Assembly (NCBI GenBank): GCA_021800255.1
Contig: JAJYZC010000005.1
Coordinates: forward strand, 1-64,000
Direction: 5' to 3'
DNA from: Acidobacteriota bacterium
Lineage (GTDB): Bacteria > Acidobacteriota > Terriglobia > Terriglobales > Acidobacteriaceae
Length of the DNA stretch: 64,000 bases
Of the stretch, positions 38,689-48,466 are shown piece after piece. The notes under the pieces are model-generated. The model was not told the origin of the DNA and searched no databases. It saw only the letters and a program-made list of their open reading frames with translations. A program made the translations under genes and the position numbers. Each line of letters starts with the position of its first letter. Positions within the stretch are counted from its first letter, which is position 1.

Positions 38689-39600
38689 CTAATCGAACAC
38701 CACCGTCTTGTTGCCGTAGCAGAGGATGCGGCGGTCCAAATGCCAGCGCACGGCGCGCGAGAGCACCAAGCGTTCCAAGTCGCGGCCGCGCGCTATCAGA
38801 TCCTCCACCTGGTCGCGATGGGAGATGCGGGCTACGTCCTGTTCGATGATCGGGCCGTCATCCAATATTTCCGTCACGTAGTGGCTGGTGGCGCCAATCA
38901 GTTTGACGCCGCGCGCGTGGGCCGCGTGATAGGGGCGCGCGCCGGTAAACGCGGGTAAAAACGAGTGGTGTACGTTGATGATGGCCGCCGGATAACGCGC
39001 CACAAACCCGGGCGAGAGAATTTGCATGTAGCGCGCCAGCACCACCAGCTCGATCCCCTCCCGCGCCAGCAGATCGAGCTGCCGCGCCTCGGCCTCGGCG
39101 CGCGTGGCCGCCGTCACCGGCGTGTGCTCGAAGCGAACGCCGTAGAAGCCGGCCAGGTTTTCCACTTCGCGGTGGTTCGACACGATGAGCGGAATCTCGC
39201 AGTGCAGTTCGCCGCTGCGCCAGCGGTGCAGCAGATCGGCCATGCAGTGCAGGTACTGCGAGCAGAAAAGAGCCACACGCGGCCGCCGCGCGCTCGTGGT
39301 CAGCTTCCATCTCATATTCAGCTCGGCGGCAAGCGGCGCAAACGCAGCCTGAAAGCGTTCCAGATCGAAGGGCTCCGCGCCGGCCGAGCCGGCGGCGCCC
39401 TGCGCGGCGATTCCACCGCTTCGGTGACCGTTTAGCGCCCACTCCACACGCATGAAAAACAGTCCCATCTCGTGGTCTTGATGCTGATCGGCGTGCAGGA
39501 TGTTGGCGCCGTGCTCGTAGAGCAGCCCGGCTACACGCGCCACCAGCCCTTTGCGATCAGGGCAGTCGATGAGAAGCACTGCTGAATCGTTCATCCTCAC
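38689..39600 (-). CDS. purU: Formyltetrahydrofolate deformylase
   Basis: DCPDRKGLVARVAGLLYEHGANILHADQHQD...VALFCSQYLHCMADLLHR...INVHHSFLPAFTGARPYHAAHARGVKLIGATSHYVTEILDDGPIIEQD. Confidence 0.95.
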   Translation of the reverse strand: MRMNDSAVLLIDCPDRKGLVARVAGLLYEHGANILHADQHQDHEMGLFFMRVEWALNGHRSGGIAAQGAAGSAGAEPFDLERFQAAFAPLAAELNMRWKLTTSARRPRVALFCSQYLHCMADLLHRWRSGELHCEIPLIVSNHREVENLAGFYGVRFEHTPVTAATRAEAEARQLDLLAREGIELVVLARYMQILSPGFVARYPAAIINVHHSFLPAFTGARPYHAAHARGVKLIGATSHYVTEILDDGPIIEQDVARISHRDQVEDLIARGRDLERLVLSRAVRWHLDRRILCYGNKTVVFD

Positions 39601-39647
39601 CTCAAATTACGGCTTGGTTGCAATCGCCATCAGGCGGAACGCCGCCG

Positions 39648-41702
39648 TTACATCGCCTCCGGCCCCTCGATGCCCAGCCAGTCGAGCGCAATCAGCAGCT
39701 CGCGCAGCACAACCGCCGCGGTCGCTAACAAAAATTTCTTCCGCTCCGGGTCCTCTTCGGTGAGGATGTGATGGCGGTGGTAAAAGTTATTGAACTCCTG
39801 CGCCAACTGGAAGGCGTGTTTCGCCAGAAACGCCGGTTCGGACCCGGCAATACACTGCTCCAGCACCAACGACCGACGCCCGGCTCGCAGCCACAAGGCC
39901 CAAATGTCCTCGTTCTCGCTGCCGGAAAGAAATCGCGCCACGCAGCCTTTGTCCAGCGCAGAGAACTCCGTCAGCACGGCCTCCGCCGCAGCCTCACATT
40001 TGCGTAAGATATTGCGGATGCGCACCACTGCGTACTGAATGTACGGCCCGGTCTCGCCCTCGAAGCTGAGCGCGTCCTTGAAGTCAAAGGCGATCACCGA
40101 ATTGCGCGTGACCTTGAGCATGAAGTAGCGCAGCGCGCCGATAGCGATCTGCGCGGCGATCCGCTGCCGCTCGGCCTCGCCGCGCCCGGCCTGACGCGCA
40201 TCCACCTCGGCGCGCGCGGCGGCAATCAGCTTGTCGATCAGGTCGTCGGCCTTCACGCCGAAACCTTTGCGCCCGCTCACCTCAATGTACGGTTTTTCCT
40301 TGTCCTCATCGGAAATCGCATAACCGAGTTCTTCTGCGCAGCGCGGCGTCAGCGCGACCATTTCATAGGTGAAATGTCTTAGTTGATCTGCCTGAGTCAC
40401 GTACCCCATACCGCGCAGCGCTTCTTTGACGTTAGCTTGTGCGTCGGACTGACGCGCATCGATGACATTGAAGACGTAATCGGCGCCGCTGGCTTTGAAA
40501 TGCACAGGTACGCCGGTGCCATATGGAGTTCCGTTAGCATCTACGCTGCGATTGTCGATAGATCGATAGCATTGCCTACCATCCGGATAGGTGTAAAAGA
40601 CTTCATCTCCAAATTCGCAGCCTTCGAGGAGATGGAATTTCCAGAGGTGATAGGCAATGTCTTTGCCCACGTAGGTTACGGTTCCGTTGGAGCGGACAAT
40701 CACCTTAGCGTCTTCGTCAGCTTCGCCTTCTGCGGTCTCTGCACCTGGTCTTGTCATAACCCAGCAACCTGCATTCTTGCCTTGGGTCTCCTTGTACAGC
40801 ACGCCGGACTCTTTAAGTTTGGCGAAGGCTGCGTCCCAGAACTTGAGGTGAAGGATTTCGCTCTCGCGCGGCAGAAAATCGTACTCGATGCCCAGCCGCA
40901 GCATGGTTTCAAGGTGCCGCTTGAGCACCGCTGTCGAGATCAGATCGGCGATCTCCGCCGTCTCGTTGCCGCCGTGCTCGATGGCGTGCAGCGTGTCGAG
41001 CCGCAGTTGTTTACGCGCGGCTTTTTCTTTGTCGGTTCCCTCGCCGTACCACTGCGAGGTGCGCGCGTACAAATCCCAGCAGTAATAATCGATCGCATCG
41101 GCAGGACGGCCCGAGGCCTCGGCGCGCTTCTCGCAATCGGCCACAAGCTGCCGGACCTCGGCGACGGTTTTCTTTTCTAGGTGCAGAAATCCCACCACCA
41201 CATCGGCCACCTGCACGCCGGTGTTGTCGATGTAATTTTGAACGATGACTGTATCGGGGCTTGAACTTTCCGCTTTGAGCAGTCTGGCCCAAGTATCACC
41301 GAGCACCGCGTTCCGAAGATGCCCGATGTGCGCCGCCTTGTTCGGATTAATAGAGGTGTGTTCCACGTTCGCAAAGATTGCCGGCTTCTGCCTCCTTGCC
41401 GGAAAGGCAGCATCCTTGACAAACGCACCGCGATCCAGCCGCGCGTTGATGTACCCCGCGCCCGCGACCTCAAACCCCGCAAACCCCTCCACCTGACCCA
41501 GCGCCGTCACAATCTCCTGCGCGATCACCTTCGGCGCCTTGCGCAGCGTCCGCGCCAGTTGCAGCGCAATGGGCGTGGCGATCTCGCCCAGGCGCAGATC
41601 GGGCGGCGTCTCCAGCGGCACGCTCTCCACGGTTAGCCCGTACTTCTGCTTCAGCACCGCGCAAATCGCGCCGCCCAGCCTCTTTTGCAGTTCCAGAACC
41701 AC
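39648..41702 (-). CDS. argS: Arginyl-tRNA synthetase
   Basis: EHTSINPNKAAHIGHLRNAVLGD...IDNTGVQVADVV...C-terminal DALR region. Confidence 0.96.
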   Translation of the reverse strand: MVLELQKRLGGAICAVLKQKYGLTVESVPLETPPDLRLGEIATPIALQLARTLRKAPKVIAQEIVTALGQVEGFAGFEVAGAGYINARLDRGAFVKDAAFPARRQKPAIFANVEHTSINPNKAAHIGHLRNAVLGDTWARLLKAESSSPDTVIVQNYIDNTGVQVADVVVGFLHLEKKTVAEVRQLVADCEKRAEASGRPADAIDYYCWDLYARTSQWYGEGTDKEKAARKQLRLDTLHAIEHGGNETAEIADLISTAVLKRHLETMLRLGIEYDFLPRESEILHLKFWDAAFAKLKESGVLYKETQGKNAGCWVMTRPGAETAEGEADEDAKVIVRSNGTVTYVGKDIAYHLWKFHLLEGCEFGDEVFYTYPDGRQCYRSIDNRSVDANGTPYGTGVPVHFKASGADYVFNVIDARQSDAQANVKEALRGMGYVTQADQLRHFTYEMVALTPRCAEELGYAISDEDKEKPYIEVSGRKGFGVKADDLIDKLIAAARAEVDARQAGRGEAERQRIAAQIAIGALRYFMLKVTRNSVIAFDFKDALSFEGETGPYIQYAVVRIRNILRKCEAAAEAVLTEFSALDKGCVARFLSGSENEDIWALWLRAGRRSLVLEQCIAGSEPAFLAKHAFQLAQEFNNFYHRHHILTEEDPERKKFLLATAAVVLRELLIALDWLGIEGPEAM

Positions 41703-41875
41703 GTCGAATGCCTCAAAAATCCTTGATTTTCAAGGTGATTCTATCACCTTGGGCATGATCGAAGATCGAGTGCGGAGCGGCTGGCCCGGACGGTGAAGGC
41801 GAGTGGGATACCGTAAGATGGAAAGGGATCGACGATTACGCTGCCGGCTTCTTGCGCGAACGGAATGCGCTCACC

Positions 41876-44125
41876 ATGACCGAATCAGATTCGAAGCAAA
41901 ACCCCATTTCGGGCTCGCATCCGAACCGTTTTTACCTGACCACGCCCATCTACTACGTGAACGCGCGGCCGCACCTGGGCCACGCCTACTCGACCATCGT
42001 CTGCGACGCCATTGCGCGGCGCAAGCGGGCGCTGGGCATCGACACCTGGTTCCTCACCGGCACCGACGAGCACGGGCAGAAAATCGAGCGCAGTGCGCGC
42101 CTCGCCGGCTGCTCGCCGCAGGAGTTCGCCGACAAGATTGCCGGCGAGTTCCGTGGCCTGTGGGACCGGCTGGGCCTCACTTACGACGACTTCATCCGCA
42201 CCACCGAAGAGCGCCACAAGCGCGGCGTGCAGCATCTGTTCTCGGTCCTGCGCGAGCACGGCTTCATCTACAAAGGCTCCTACACCGGCCAGTACTGCGT
42301 GAGCGACGAGGCCTGGATTGAAGGCCCGCCGGGCACTCCCTGCCCCGACTGCGGGCGCATCACGGAAACGGTGAGCGAAGAGAATTACTTCTTCAAGCTC
42401 TCGGCCTTCGAGCACAAGCTGCTCGAATTCTACGAGGAAAATCCCGGCTTTATGGGGCCGGAGTCGACGCGGCGCGAGGTCATCTCGTTCGTGCGCAGCG
42501 GACTCAAAGACCTCTCCGTCAGCCGCACCAGCTTTTCCTGGGGCATTCCCGTTCCCGGCGACGAGAAGCACGTGATCTACGTGTGGCTGGACGCGCTGGC
42601 CAACTACATCACCGCTCTTGGTTACGGCTCGGATGACCCGGCGGACCAAGCGCGCTTCGCCCGGTTCTGGCCGGCGGATCTGCATCTGATCGGCAAGGAG
42701 ATCAGCCGCTTTCACTGCGTCTACTGGCCGGCGTTCTTGATGGCTGCCGGTCTGCCGCTGCCGCGCAAGGTCTTCGCCAACGGCTGGCTGCTCTTCGATC
42801 AGGGCAAGATGTCGAAGTCGCGCGGCAACATTGTGCGCGCCGAAACGGTGGTCGAAGTCCTGGGCGCGGATGCGCTGCGCTACTTCCTGCTGCGCGAGAT
42901 TCCCTTCGGGCAGGACGGCAACTTCAGCTTCGACGCGCTGGTGCAGCGTTACAACGGCGACCTGGCCAACGGCTACGGCAACCTGGTCAGCCGCGTCGTC
43001 AACATGGTGCATAAGTACTTTGGCGGTGTCGTGCCGGAAGATCCGAATTTGCTTGGGATCGTCGGGCTAAAGGAGTTGGCCCGCGATTTTATAAACGGCG
43101 CAGTTCCTCTTTTTGCGGAGCAGTTCGATGAGTTGAAATTTTCCCTTGCCCTCGAAACTGTATGGGAGATGGTGGGGCAACTGGACGGAATTATCACCGC
43201 AAGTGCGCCGTGGAAAATTGCCGCCAAAAATGATGCCGAGAGCAGATCCGAGCTGGCAGCGATTCTCTACAACGCTTCCGAGGCTATCCGCATCATTACA
43301 GCTTTGGTTTACCCAATTCTTCCCGATGCCGCCGCGAAGGTTTGGCGACAGCTTGGGTTGGGTGAGATTTCGGACGCAGCAAAGCAAGGATTTTTGAAAG
43401 ACCTCGCGTGGGGCGGATTGAAGGCGGGCACAAAGTTCGCCGAGCCCGCGCCTCTGTTTCCGCGCGCAGAAAAGGACGCAGTCGAACGTATGCAGAAGCT
43501 GGAAGACGAGAACAACCAGAGCGCCGTAGAAGCCGCCGGCGGACCGGAAAGCGCACCCAAGATGCCAACCTCCGAGGCCGTTCCTAGGGCCGCTGCAAAG
43601 TCAACCGTGGGTTCATCCGTGGTTCCCGCTAAAGCTGCCGAGCCCGCAGTTCCGGTAGCGGAAACGAAGCCCTCGGCTCCCATTTCCGCGCCGGCGCCGG
43701 CTGGGCAAAGCGCGCCTGCCGCGATGCAAGCAGCCCCAGCGCCCGCACCGGCGCCGCCCGCCGCACCTCAAGCTCAAGAACAGCCGACCTCCGGGCCGCC
43801 GCAGATCACCATCGATGACTTCGCCAAGGCCGATCTCCGCGTGGCGCAAATCCTCGTGGCTGAGCGCGTGCCCAAGGCCGACAAGCTGCTGCGCCTGGAG
43901 GTCGATCTGGGTTACGAGAAGCGCCAGATCCTGGCCGGCATCGCGCAGTATTACGAGCCGGAGAAGCTCGTCGGACGCAAGATCGTTATCGTCGCCAACC
44001 TGGCCCCGCGCAAGATGCGCGGCCTGGAATCGAACGGAATGCTGCTGGCCGCTTCCCTGCCCGACGGCGCCCCGGTGCTGGCCGGTTTTCTGGAAGAAGT
44101 CCCGCTGGGCGCGCGTCTGAAATAG
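41876..44125 (+). CDS. metG: Methionyl-tRNA synthetase with C-terminal tRNA-binding domain
   Basis: FYLTTPIYYVNARPHLGHAYSTIVCDAIAR...KMSKSRGN...ITIDDFAKADLRVAQILVAERVPKADKLLRLEVDLG. Confidence 0.97.
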   Translation: MTESDSKQNPISGSHPNRFYLTTPIYYVNARPHLGHAYSTIVCDAIARRKRALGIDTWFLTGTDEHGQKIERSARLAGCSPQEFADKIAGEFRGLWDRLGLTYDDFIRTTEERHKRGVQHLFSVLREHGFIYKGSYTGQYCVSDEAWIEGPPGTPCPDCGRITETVSEENYFFKLSAFEHKLLEFYEENPGFMGPESTRREVISFVRSGLKDLSVSRTSFSWGIPVPGDEKHVIYVWLDALANYITALGYGSDDPADQARFARFWPADLHLIGKEISRFHCVYWPAFLMAAGLPLPRKVFANGWLLFDQGKMSKSRGNIVRAETVVEVLGADALRYFLLREIPFGQDGNFSFDALVQRYNGDLANGYGNLVSRVVNMVHKYFGGVVPEDPNLLGIVGLKELARDFINGAVPLFAEQFDELKFSLALETVWEMVGQLDGIITASAPWKIAAKNDAESRSELAAILYNASEAIRIITALVYPILPDAAAKVWRQLGLGEISDAAKQGFLKDLAWGGLKAGTKFAEPAPLFPRAEKDAVERMQKLEDENNQSAVEAAGGPESAPKMPTSEAVPRAAAKSTVGSSVVPAKAAEPAVPVAETKPSAPISAPAPAGQSAPAAMQAAPAPAPAPPAAPQAQEQPTSGPPQITIDDFAKADLRVAQILVAERVPKADKLLRLEVDLGYEKRQILAGIAQYYEPEKLVGRKIVIVANLAPRKMRGLESNGMLLAASLPDGAPVLAGFLEEVPLGARLK

Positions 44126-44192
44126 CTGGAGAAACGGGTCAAGTCCATGTAGAACGGCATGAGGCTTCGGCCCAGGCAACGGAGGATTCTCA

Positions 44193-44270
44193 TTGCTCAT
44201 CGATTCCCACGCTCCCCTCGACAACCCGCGTTGCGAGGAGGACCGCGCTGCCGTAAACGCTTTTATAGCC
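44193..44270 (+). pseudogene. TatD-family nuclease 5' remnant
   Basis: TTG start after GGAGGA: (M)LIDSHAPLDNPRCEEDRAAVNAF, aligning to MLIDSHAHLDSPRYTQDRAAM of the intact tatD at 50800-51639; metal-binding HxH is H-A-P. Confidence 0.7.
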
Positions 44271-44314
44271 CACCCCGCCACACGCCTGTCCCGGCGGTGT
44301 ATTCTCAACCCTGA

Positions 44315-45145
44315 ATGAAGCGCATACTAACGGCTGCACTTTTGATTCCGGTGGTGTTGGTTCTGGTGTTCCTGGAACCGCCGTGGCAGTGGCTTTTCTC
44401 GGTGGCCGTAGCGGGGGTGGCGGCGCTGGCGGGCTGGGAGTTCATGGGCCTGGCGGAGCGCGGAGGGGTAAAGCCGCCACGGATAGCTGTTGTCGTGGCG
44501 TTGCTGGCGCTGTTCACGGTCAACTTTGAATGGCCGGACCGAACCGCGGCTTTTTTCGGCGTGCTGAGCCTGGGCTTGCTGGTCTATTGCACATTTTTCA
44601 GGCCCGTGGAACAGGTGATGCTGGACGCCGCAGCGTCGATCTTTTGCATGCTCTATACCGGGTTTGCGCTGATTGCCCTGACCACGCTGCACGAGGGGCC
44701 CAATGGAACGTCGCTCGTGGTGTTTCTGCTCTGCGTGCTGTGGGCAGGCGACATAGCGGCGCTCTACGTGGGCCGCGCCTGGGGACGGCGCAAATTGGCG
44801 CCCGTGTTAAGCCCGAACAAGACCTGGGAGGGTGCGCTGGCTTCGCTGGTTGGCAGCCTGTTGGCCTCCGGAGCGTTACTGGCGTTGGCCACACTGCTGG
44901 GAACGTGGGACTTGGCCGCGCTTTCCTATCCTGAAGACATTGGGTACTGGCTGGGGTTGGCGGTCGTGGTCAATGTAGCAGGGCAAGTGGGCGATTTGGC
45001 CGAATCCGCGCTCAAACGTTCGGCCGGAGTGAAGGACTCAGGCCGTATTCTGCCCGGTCACGGCGGCGTGCTGGACCGCATCGATGCACTGCTGCTGGCG
45101 GCGCCGGTGTTGTGGTACGCGCAGGTGATTCACCAGAGGTTTTAA
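44315..45145 (+). CDS. cdsA: Phosphatidate cytidylyltransferase
   Basis: KLAPVLSPNKTWEGALASLVGSL...VAGQVGDLAESALKRSAGVKDSGRILPGHGGVLDRIDALLLAAP. Confidence 0.96.
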   Translation: MKRILTAALLIPVVLVLVFLEPPWQWLFSVAVAGVAALAGWEFMGLAERGGVKPPRIAVVVALLALFTVNFEWPDRTAAFFGVLSLGLLVYCTFFRPVEQVMLDAAASIFCMLYTGFALIALTTLHEGPNGTSLVVFLLCVLWAGDIAALYVGRAWGRRKLAPVLSPNKTWEGALASLVGSLLASGALLALATLLGTWDLAALSYPEDIGYWLGLAVVVNVAGQVGDLAESALKRSAGVKDSGRILPGHGGVLDRIDALLLAAPVLWYAQVIHQRF

Positions 45146-45146
45146 G

Positions 45147-45357
45147 ATAGCTGTTAGCGGTTAGCTTTTAGGCATCGGCTATTCGGCTCTCGCCTCCGGT
45201 TTCTCAAGGCTCCGGCAGGCGTCTGCGGATTTCCAGTTCTGGTTTTGAGCGTCGTACTCCTCGGCTCAGCGATGGAGCGCAAAAAGGCTATTTGCCCATC
45301 GATGAATGCGCTCGAACTCTGGAGCTAAAAGCAAAGAGCTAGGAGCTAGGAACTATT
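45147..45357. repeat. AGCTA/TTAGC-rich intergenic region
   Basis: gatagctgttagcggttagcttttag at left; ggagctaaaagcaaagagctaggagctagg at right, abutting dxr. Confidence 0.4.
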
Positions 45358-46542
45358 TTGAAGCGACTCGCCATTCTCGGTTCTACGGGCTCGATTGGGC
45401 AGAGCACTCTTTCCATTGTGGAACAGTTTCCGGAGCGGTTCGCCGTCGCCAGCCTGGCCGCTGGGCGCAATGTGGACGAGGCCTTTCGGCAAGCCGTGCG
45501 TTGGCGGCCGCGCATGGTTTCATTAGCCGCTGAAGATCTGGCCGAGGAGTTGGCCGCGCGGCTGCGCAGCGCCGGCCTGAGCGGAATCGAAGTGGTTCAC
45601 GGCGCGTCGGGGACGGTGGCCTGTTCCACGCTGCCGGAGGCGGATTTCGTGGTCTCGGCCATTGTCGGCGTGGCCGGACTGGAGGCCACTCATGCGGCCA
45701 TCCTGGCTGGAAAACCCGTAGGTCTGGCAAACAAGGAGTGCATGGTGGCGGCGGGCGAGATCCTGACCCGCGCGGCGCGTGAGCGCAATGTTCCCATCCT
45801 GCCCATCGACAGCGAGCACAATGCCGTCCACCAATGCCTGCGCGTGGGTGAACGCCGGGAGGTAAAAACCATCTGGCTGACGGCCTCAGGCGGGCCGTTC
45901 CGCCAGCTTCCGCTGGAGCAGTTCGCAAACATCACGCCCCAGCAGGCGCTCAAGCACCCCACCTGGGTGATGGGACGCAGGATCACCATCGATTCAGCCA
46001 CCATGCTCAATAAGGGGCTGGAGGTGATCGAGGCTTGCCGGCTCTTCAACGTGGCACCGGACCAGGTGCGGGTCATCATTCATCCTCAATCGACCGTACA
46101 CTCGCTGGTGGAGTACGTGGATGGATCGATACTGGCGCAGATTTCGGTAACCGATATGCGCTTGCCGATCCTGTATGCGCTGGCATGGCCGGAGCGGCCA
46201 GCATCCAAACTCACCTTCGATCTGGGCGCGCTGAGGCGCCTGGAGTTCGAGCCGCCCGATTTTGAGCGTTTCCCCGCCCTGCGTCTGGCCTTCGAAGCTG
46301 CCGGAAAAGGGGGAGCGCACTGCATCGCATTGAACGCGGCCGACGAGGTGGCCGTGGAGGCGTTTCTGGCCGGGCGCATCCCATTTATGGGAATTCCGCG
46401 TACAATTGAAGCAGTGCTGGCGTCTACGCCGGAAGCCCATCCCGCTACCATTGCGGAGGTGCTGGCCGCCGACCGGGAGGCGCGCGAAACGGCTCGGGCG
46501 CTGCTCGATCCAGCCCAACGCGCGCAGGCTGCTGTGCACTGA
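45358..46542 (+). CDS. dxr: 1-deoxy-D-xylulose 5-phosphate reductoisomerase
   Basis: TTG start; KRLAILGSTGSIGQSTLSIVEQFPERF...LPIDSEHNAVHQCL...TWVMGRRITIDSATMLNKGLEVIEA. Confidence 0.97.
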   Translation: MKRLAILGSTGSIGQSTLSIVEQFPERFAVASLAAGRNVDEAFRQAVRWRPRMVSLAAEDLAEELAARLRSAGLSGIEVVHGASGTVACSTLPEADFVVSAIVGVAGLEATHAAILAGKPVGLANKECMVAAGEILTRAARERNVPILPIDSEHNAVHQCLRVGERREVKTIWLTASGGPFRQLPLEQFANITPQQALKHPTWVMGRRITIDSATMLNKGLEVIEACRLFNVAPDQVRVIIHPQSTVHSLVEYVDGSILAQISVTDMRLPILYALAWPERPASKLTFDLGALRRLEFEPPDFERFPALRLAFEAAGKGGAHCIALNAADEVAVEAFLAGRIPFMGIPRTIEAVLASTPEAHPATIAEVLAADREARETARALLDPAQRAQAAVH

Positions 46543-46570
46543 ACCGCCCTGAGGAAATAACCGTACATCT

Positions 46571-47962
46571 ATGCATGCTTTTCTGGTTGCTGCCGTCGCT
46601 TTCATCGTTCTGATCGGCATCATGATCATCGCGCACGAGTCTGGCCACTTTATTGTGGCCAAGCTCTGTGGCGTGCGCGTCGAACGTTTCTCGATTGGAT
46701 TTCCTCCGCGCCTGTTCGGCGTCAAGATCGGCGAAACCGACTACTGCATTTCTGCGACTCTGGCCGGCGGTTACGTGAAGATGACGGGCGAAAATATGTC
46801 CGGCGAGAACATGCAGAAAGGGGGCGCCAGCCCGGAGCAGATTGAAGCGGAGAAGGATGATCCGGGGGCGCTTACTTCGCATCCGCGCTGGCAGCAGATA
46901 CTCATCGCCGCGGCCGGTCCCGCGGCCAACTTTGTTCTCGCTCTGGGTCTGATGTTCTTCTACTTCGGCTGGATCAATGAGGTTCCGGCGGTGCAGGTCA
47001 AGACTACGAGGGTGGAGTGGGTGGTTCCCGGCTCGGCAGCCGCACAGGCTGGCCTTGAGCCCGGCGACGTGATCCAGAACTTCGCCAATGTAAACCATCC
47101 CAGTTGGGATCAAATCTTCGATCAGAGCAAGTTGAATCCGAACCAGCCGGTTCCCGTCACCGTGGAGCGGGACGGTAAAACACTGGCGCTTACGCTGCGC
47201 GTTCCCGCCGCAGCCAAGGACGACGACTTCGATCTGAGCAATGAGGGAATCCTGCCCGAATATCAGCCCGGCCCGATCAGCGTGGCAAAGGTACAACCAG
47301 GGACGCCGGCGGCGCGGGCGGGCCTCGAGGCTGGCGACAAGATCGCCGCTGTGGACGGCCATCCCTTCCACTCCGTAGCCACGCTCCTGGCCTACATGCA
47401 GTCCGGCCAGGGCAAGCCGCTGGACCTCGCCGTGCTGCGCGGAGGCGCTACCCTGTACATGGTGGCGCGCCCGGCCAAGCTCGACGGCGCCAACTGGATG
47501 CTGGGCTTCGAATCCATCCTGCCTCCCTCCCACGACGATCCCCTGCCATTGGGGAGGGCCGCAGCCAAGTCCGCGGCCTTCTGCGGAGGCAATTCGTTCC
47601 TTATCGTCGAGGTTCTGGAGCGGCTGTTCGAGCACAAGGTGTCGATCTCACAGATTTCAGGGCCTATCGGGATTGCGCAGATGGCCGGCCAGGCAGCGGA
47701 GATGCACGGCTGGATGCCAAAGTTTAACCTGGCCAGCCAGATCAGCCTCAACTTGGGCATTCTCAACTTGTTCCCTTTCCCCATCCTCGATGGCGGCGTG
47801 ATTCTGTTCCTGGTGATCGAGGGCATGCTGCGCCACGAAATCAGCTTCAACGTGAAGGAGCGCATCTACCAGGCGGCCTTTGTGGTGCTGGTGGTCTTCT
47901 TCGTCTTCATCATCTTCAACGATGTGAGCAAACTGCCCGCGTTTACGCATTTGAAGCCGTAA
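46571..47962 (+). CDS. rseP: RIP zinc metalloprotease (site-2 protease, RseP-like)
   Basis: IMIIAHESGHFIVAKLCGVRVERFSIGFPPRLFG, two PDZ-like repeats, LNLFPFPILDGG. Confidence 0.95.
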   Translation: MHAFLVAAVAFIVLIGIMIIAHESGHFIVAKLCGVRVERFSIGFPPRLFGVKIGETDYCISATLAGGYVKMTGENMSGENMQKGGASPEQIEAEKDDPGALTSHPRWQQILIAAAGPAANFVLALGLMFFYFGWINEVPAVQVKTTRVEWVVPGSAAAQAGLEPGDVIQNFANVNHPSWDQIFDQSKLNPNQPVPVTVERDGKTLALTLRVPAAAKDDDFDLSNEGILPEYQPGPISVAKVQPGTPAARAGLEAGDKIAAVDGHPFHSVATLLAYMQSGQGKPLDLAVLRGGATLYMVARPAKLDGANWMLGFESILPPSHDDPLPLGRAAAKSAAFCGGNSFLIVEVLERLFEHKVSISQISGPIGIAQMAGQAAEMHGWMPKFNLASQISLNLGILNLFPFPILDGGVILFLVIEGMLRHEISFNVKERIYQAAFVVLVVFFVFIIFNDVSKLPAFTHLKP

Positions 47963-48023
47963 ACGCAGGGACTAGGGACGTAGGGACTGAGGGATTGGGC
48001 GGCAATTTGAGAGTGAACGCGGA

Positions 48024-48449
48024 ATGCCGGTGACTACGCAGGTGCGCGTGCGGTATGCGGAGACCGACCAGATGGGCATTGTGTATTACGCCAACTATCT
48101 GGTCTGGTTTGAGCTGGGCCGCGTCGAGTTGCTGCGCTCTCTGGGCCTGGCCTATAGCCAGCTCGAAACCGAGCACGAGTGCATTCTGCCCGTGGTCGAA
48201 GCCACCTGCCGTTATCGCTCTCCGGCCCGTTACGACGACGAGATTCTCATCGAAACGCGGCCTTCGTTGCTACGCGGATCGGTGCTCAAGTTCGCCTATC
48301 GCATTCTGCGCAAAGCGCCCGCCGGAGAGCGCCCTCAACTTCTCGCCGAAGGCGAGACGGTGCACGTGGTCTGCGATGACCACCTGAATCGCAAGCCGCT
48401 GCCGGGGCACTATGCCGCGGCGCTGAAGGCGTTGATGGCGCAGGAATAG
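48024..48449 (+). CDS. Acyl-CoA thioesterase, YbgC/4HBT family
   Basis: TQVRVRYAETDQMGIVYYANYLVWFELGRVELLRSLGL. Confidence 0.92.
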   Translation: MPVTTQVRVRYAETDQMGIVYYANYLVWFELGRVELLRSLGLAYSQLETEHECILPVVEATCRYRSPARYDDEILIETRPSLLRGSVLKFAYRILRKAPAGERPQLLAEGETVHVVCDDHLNRKPLPGHYAAALKALMAQE

Positions 48450-48466
48450 CGCGCACCTGTTTTCAT

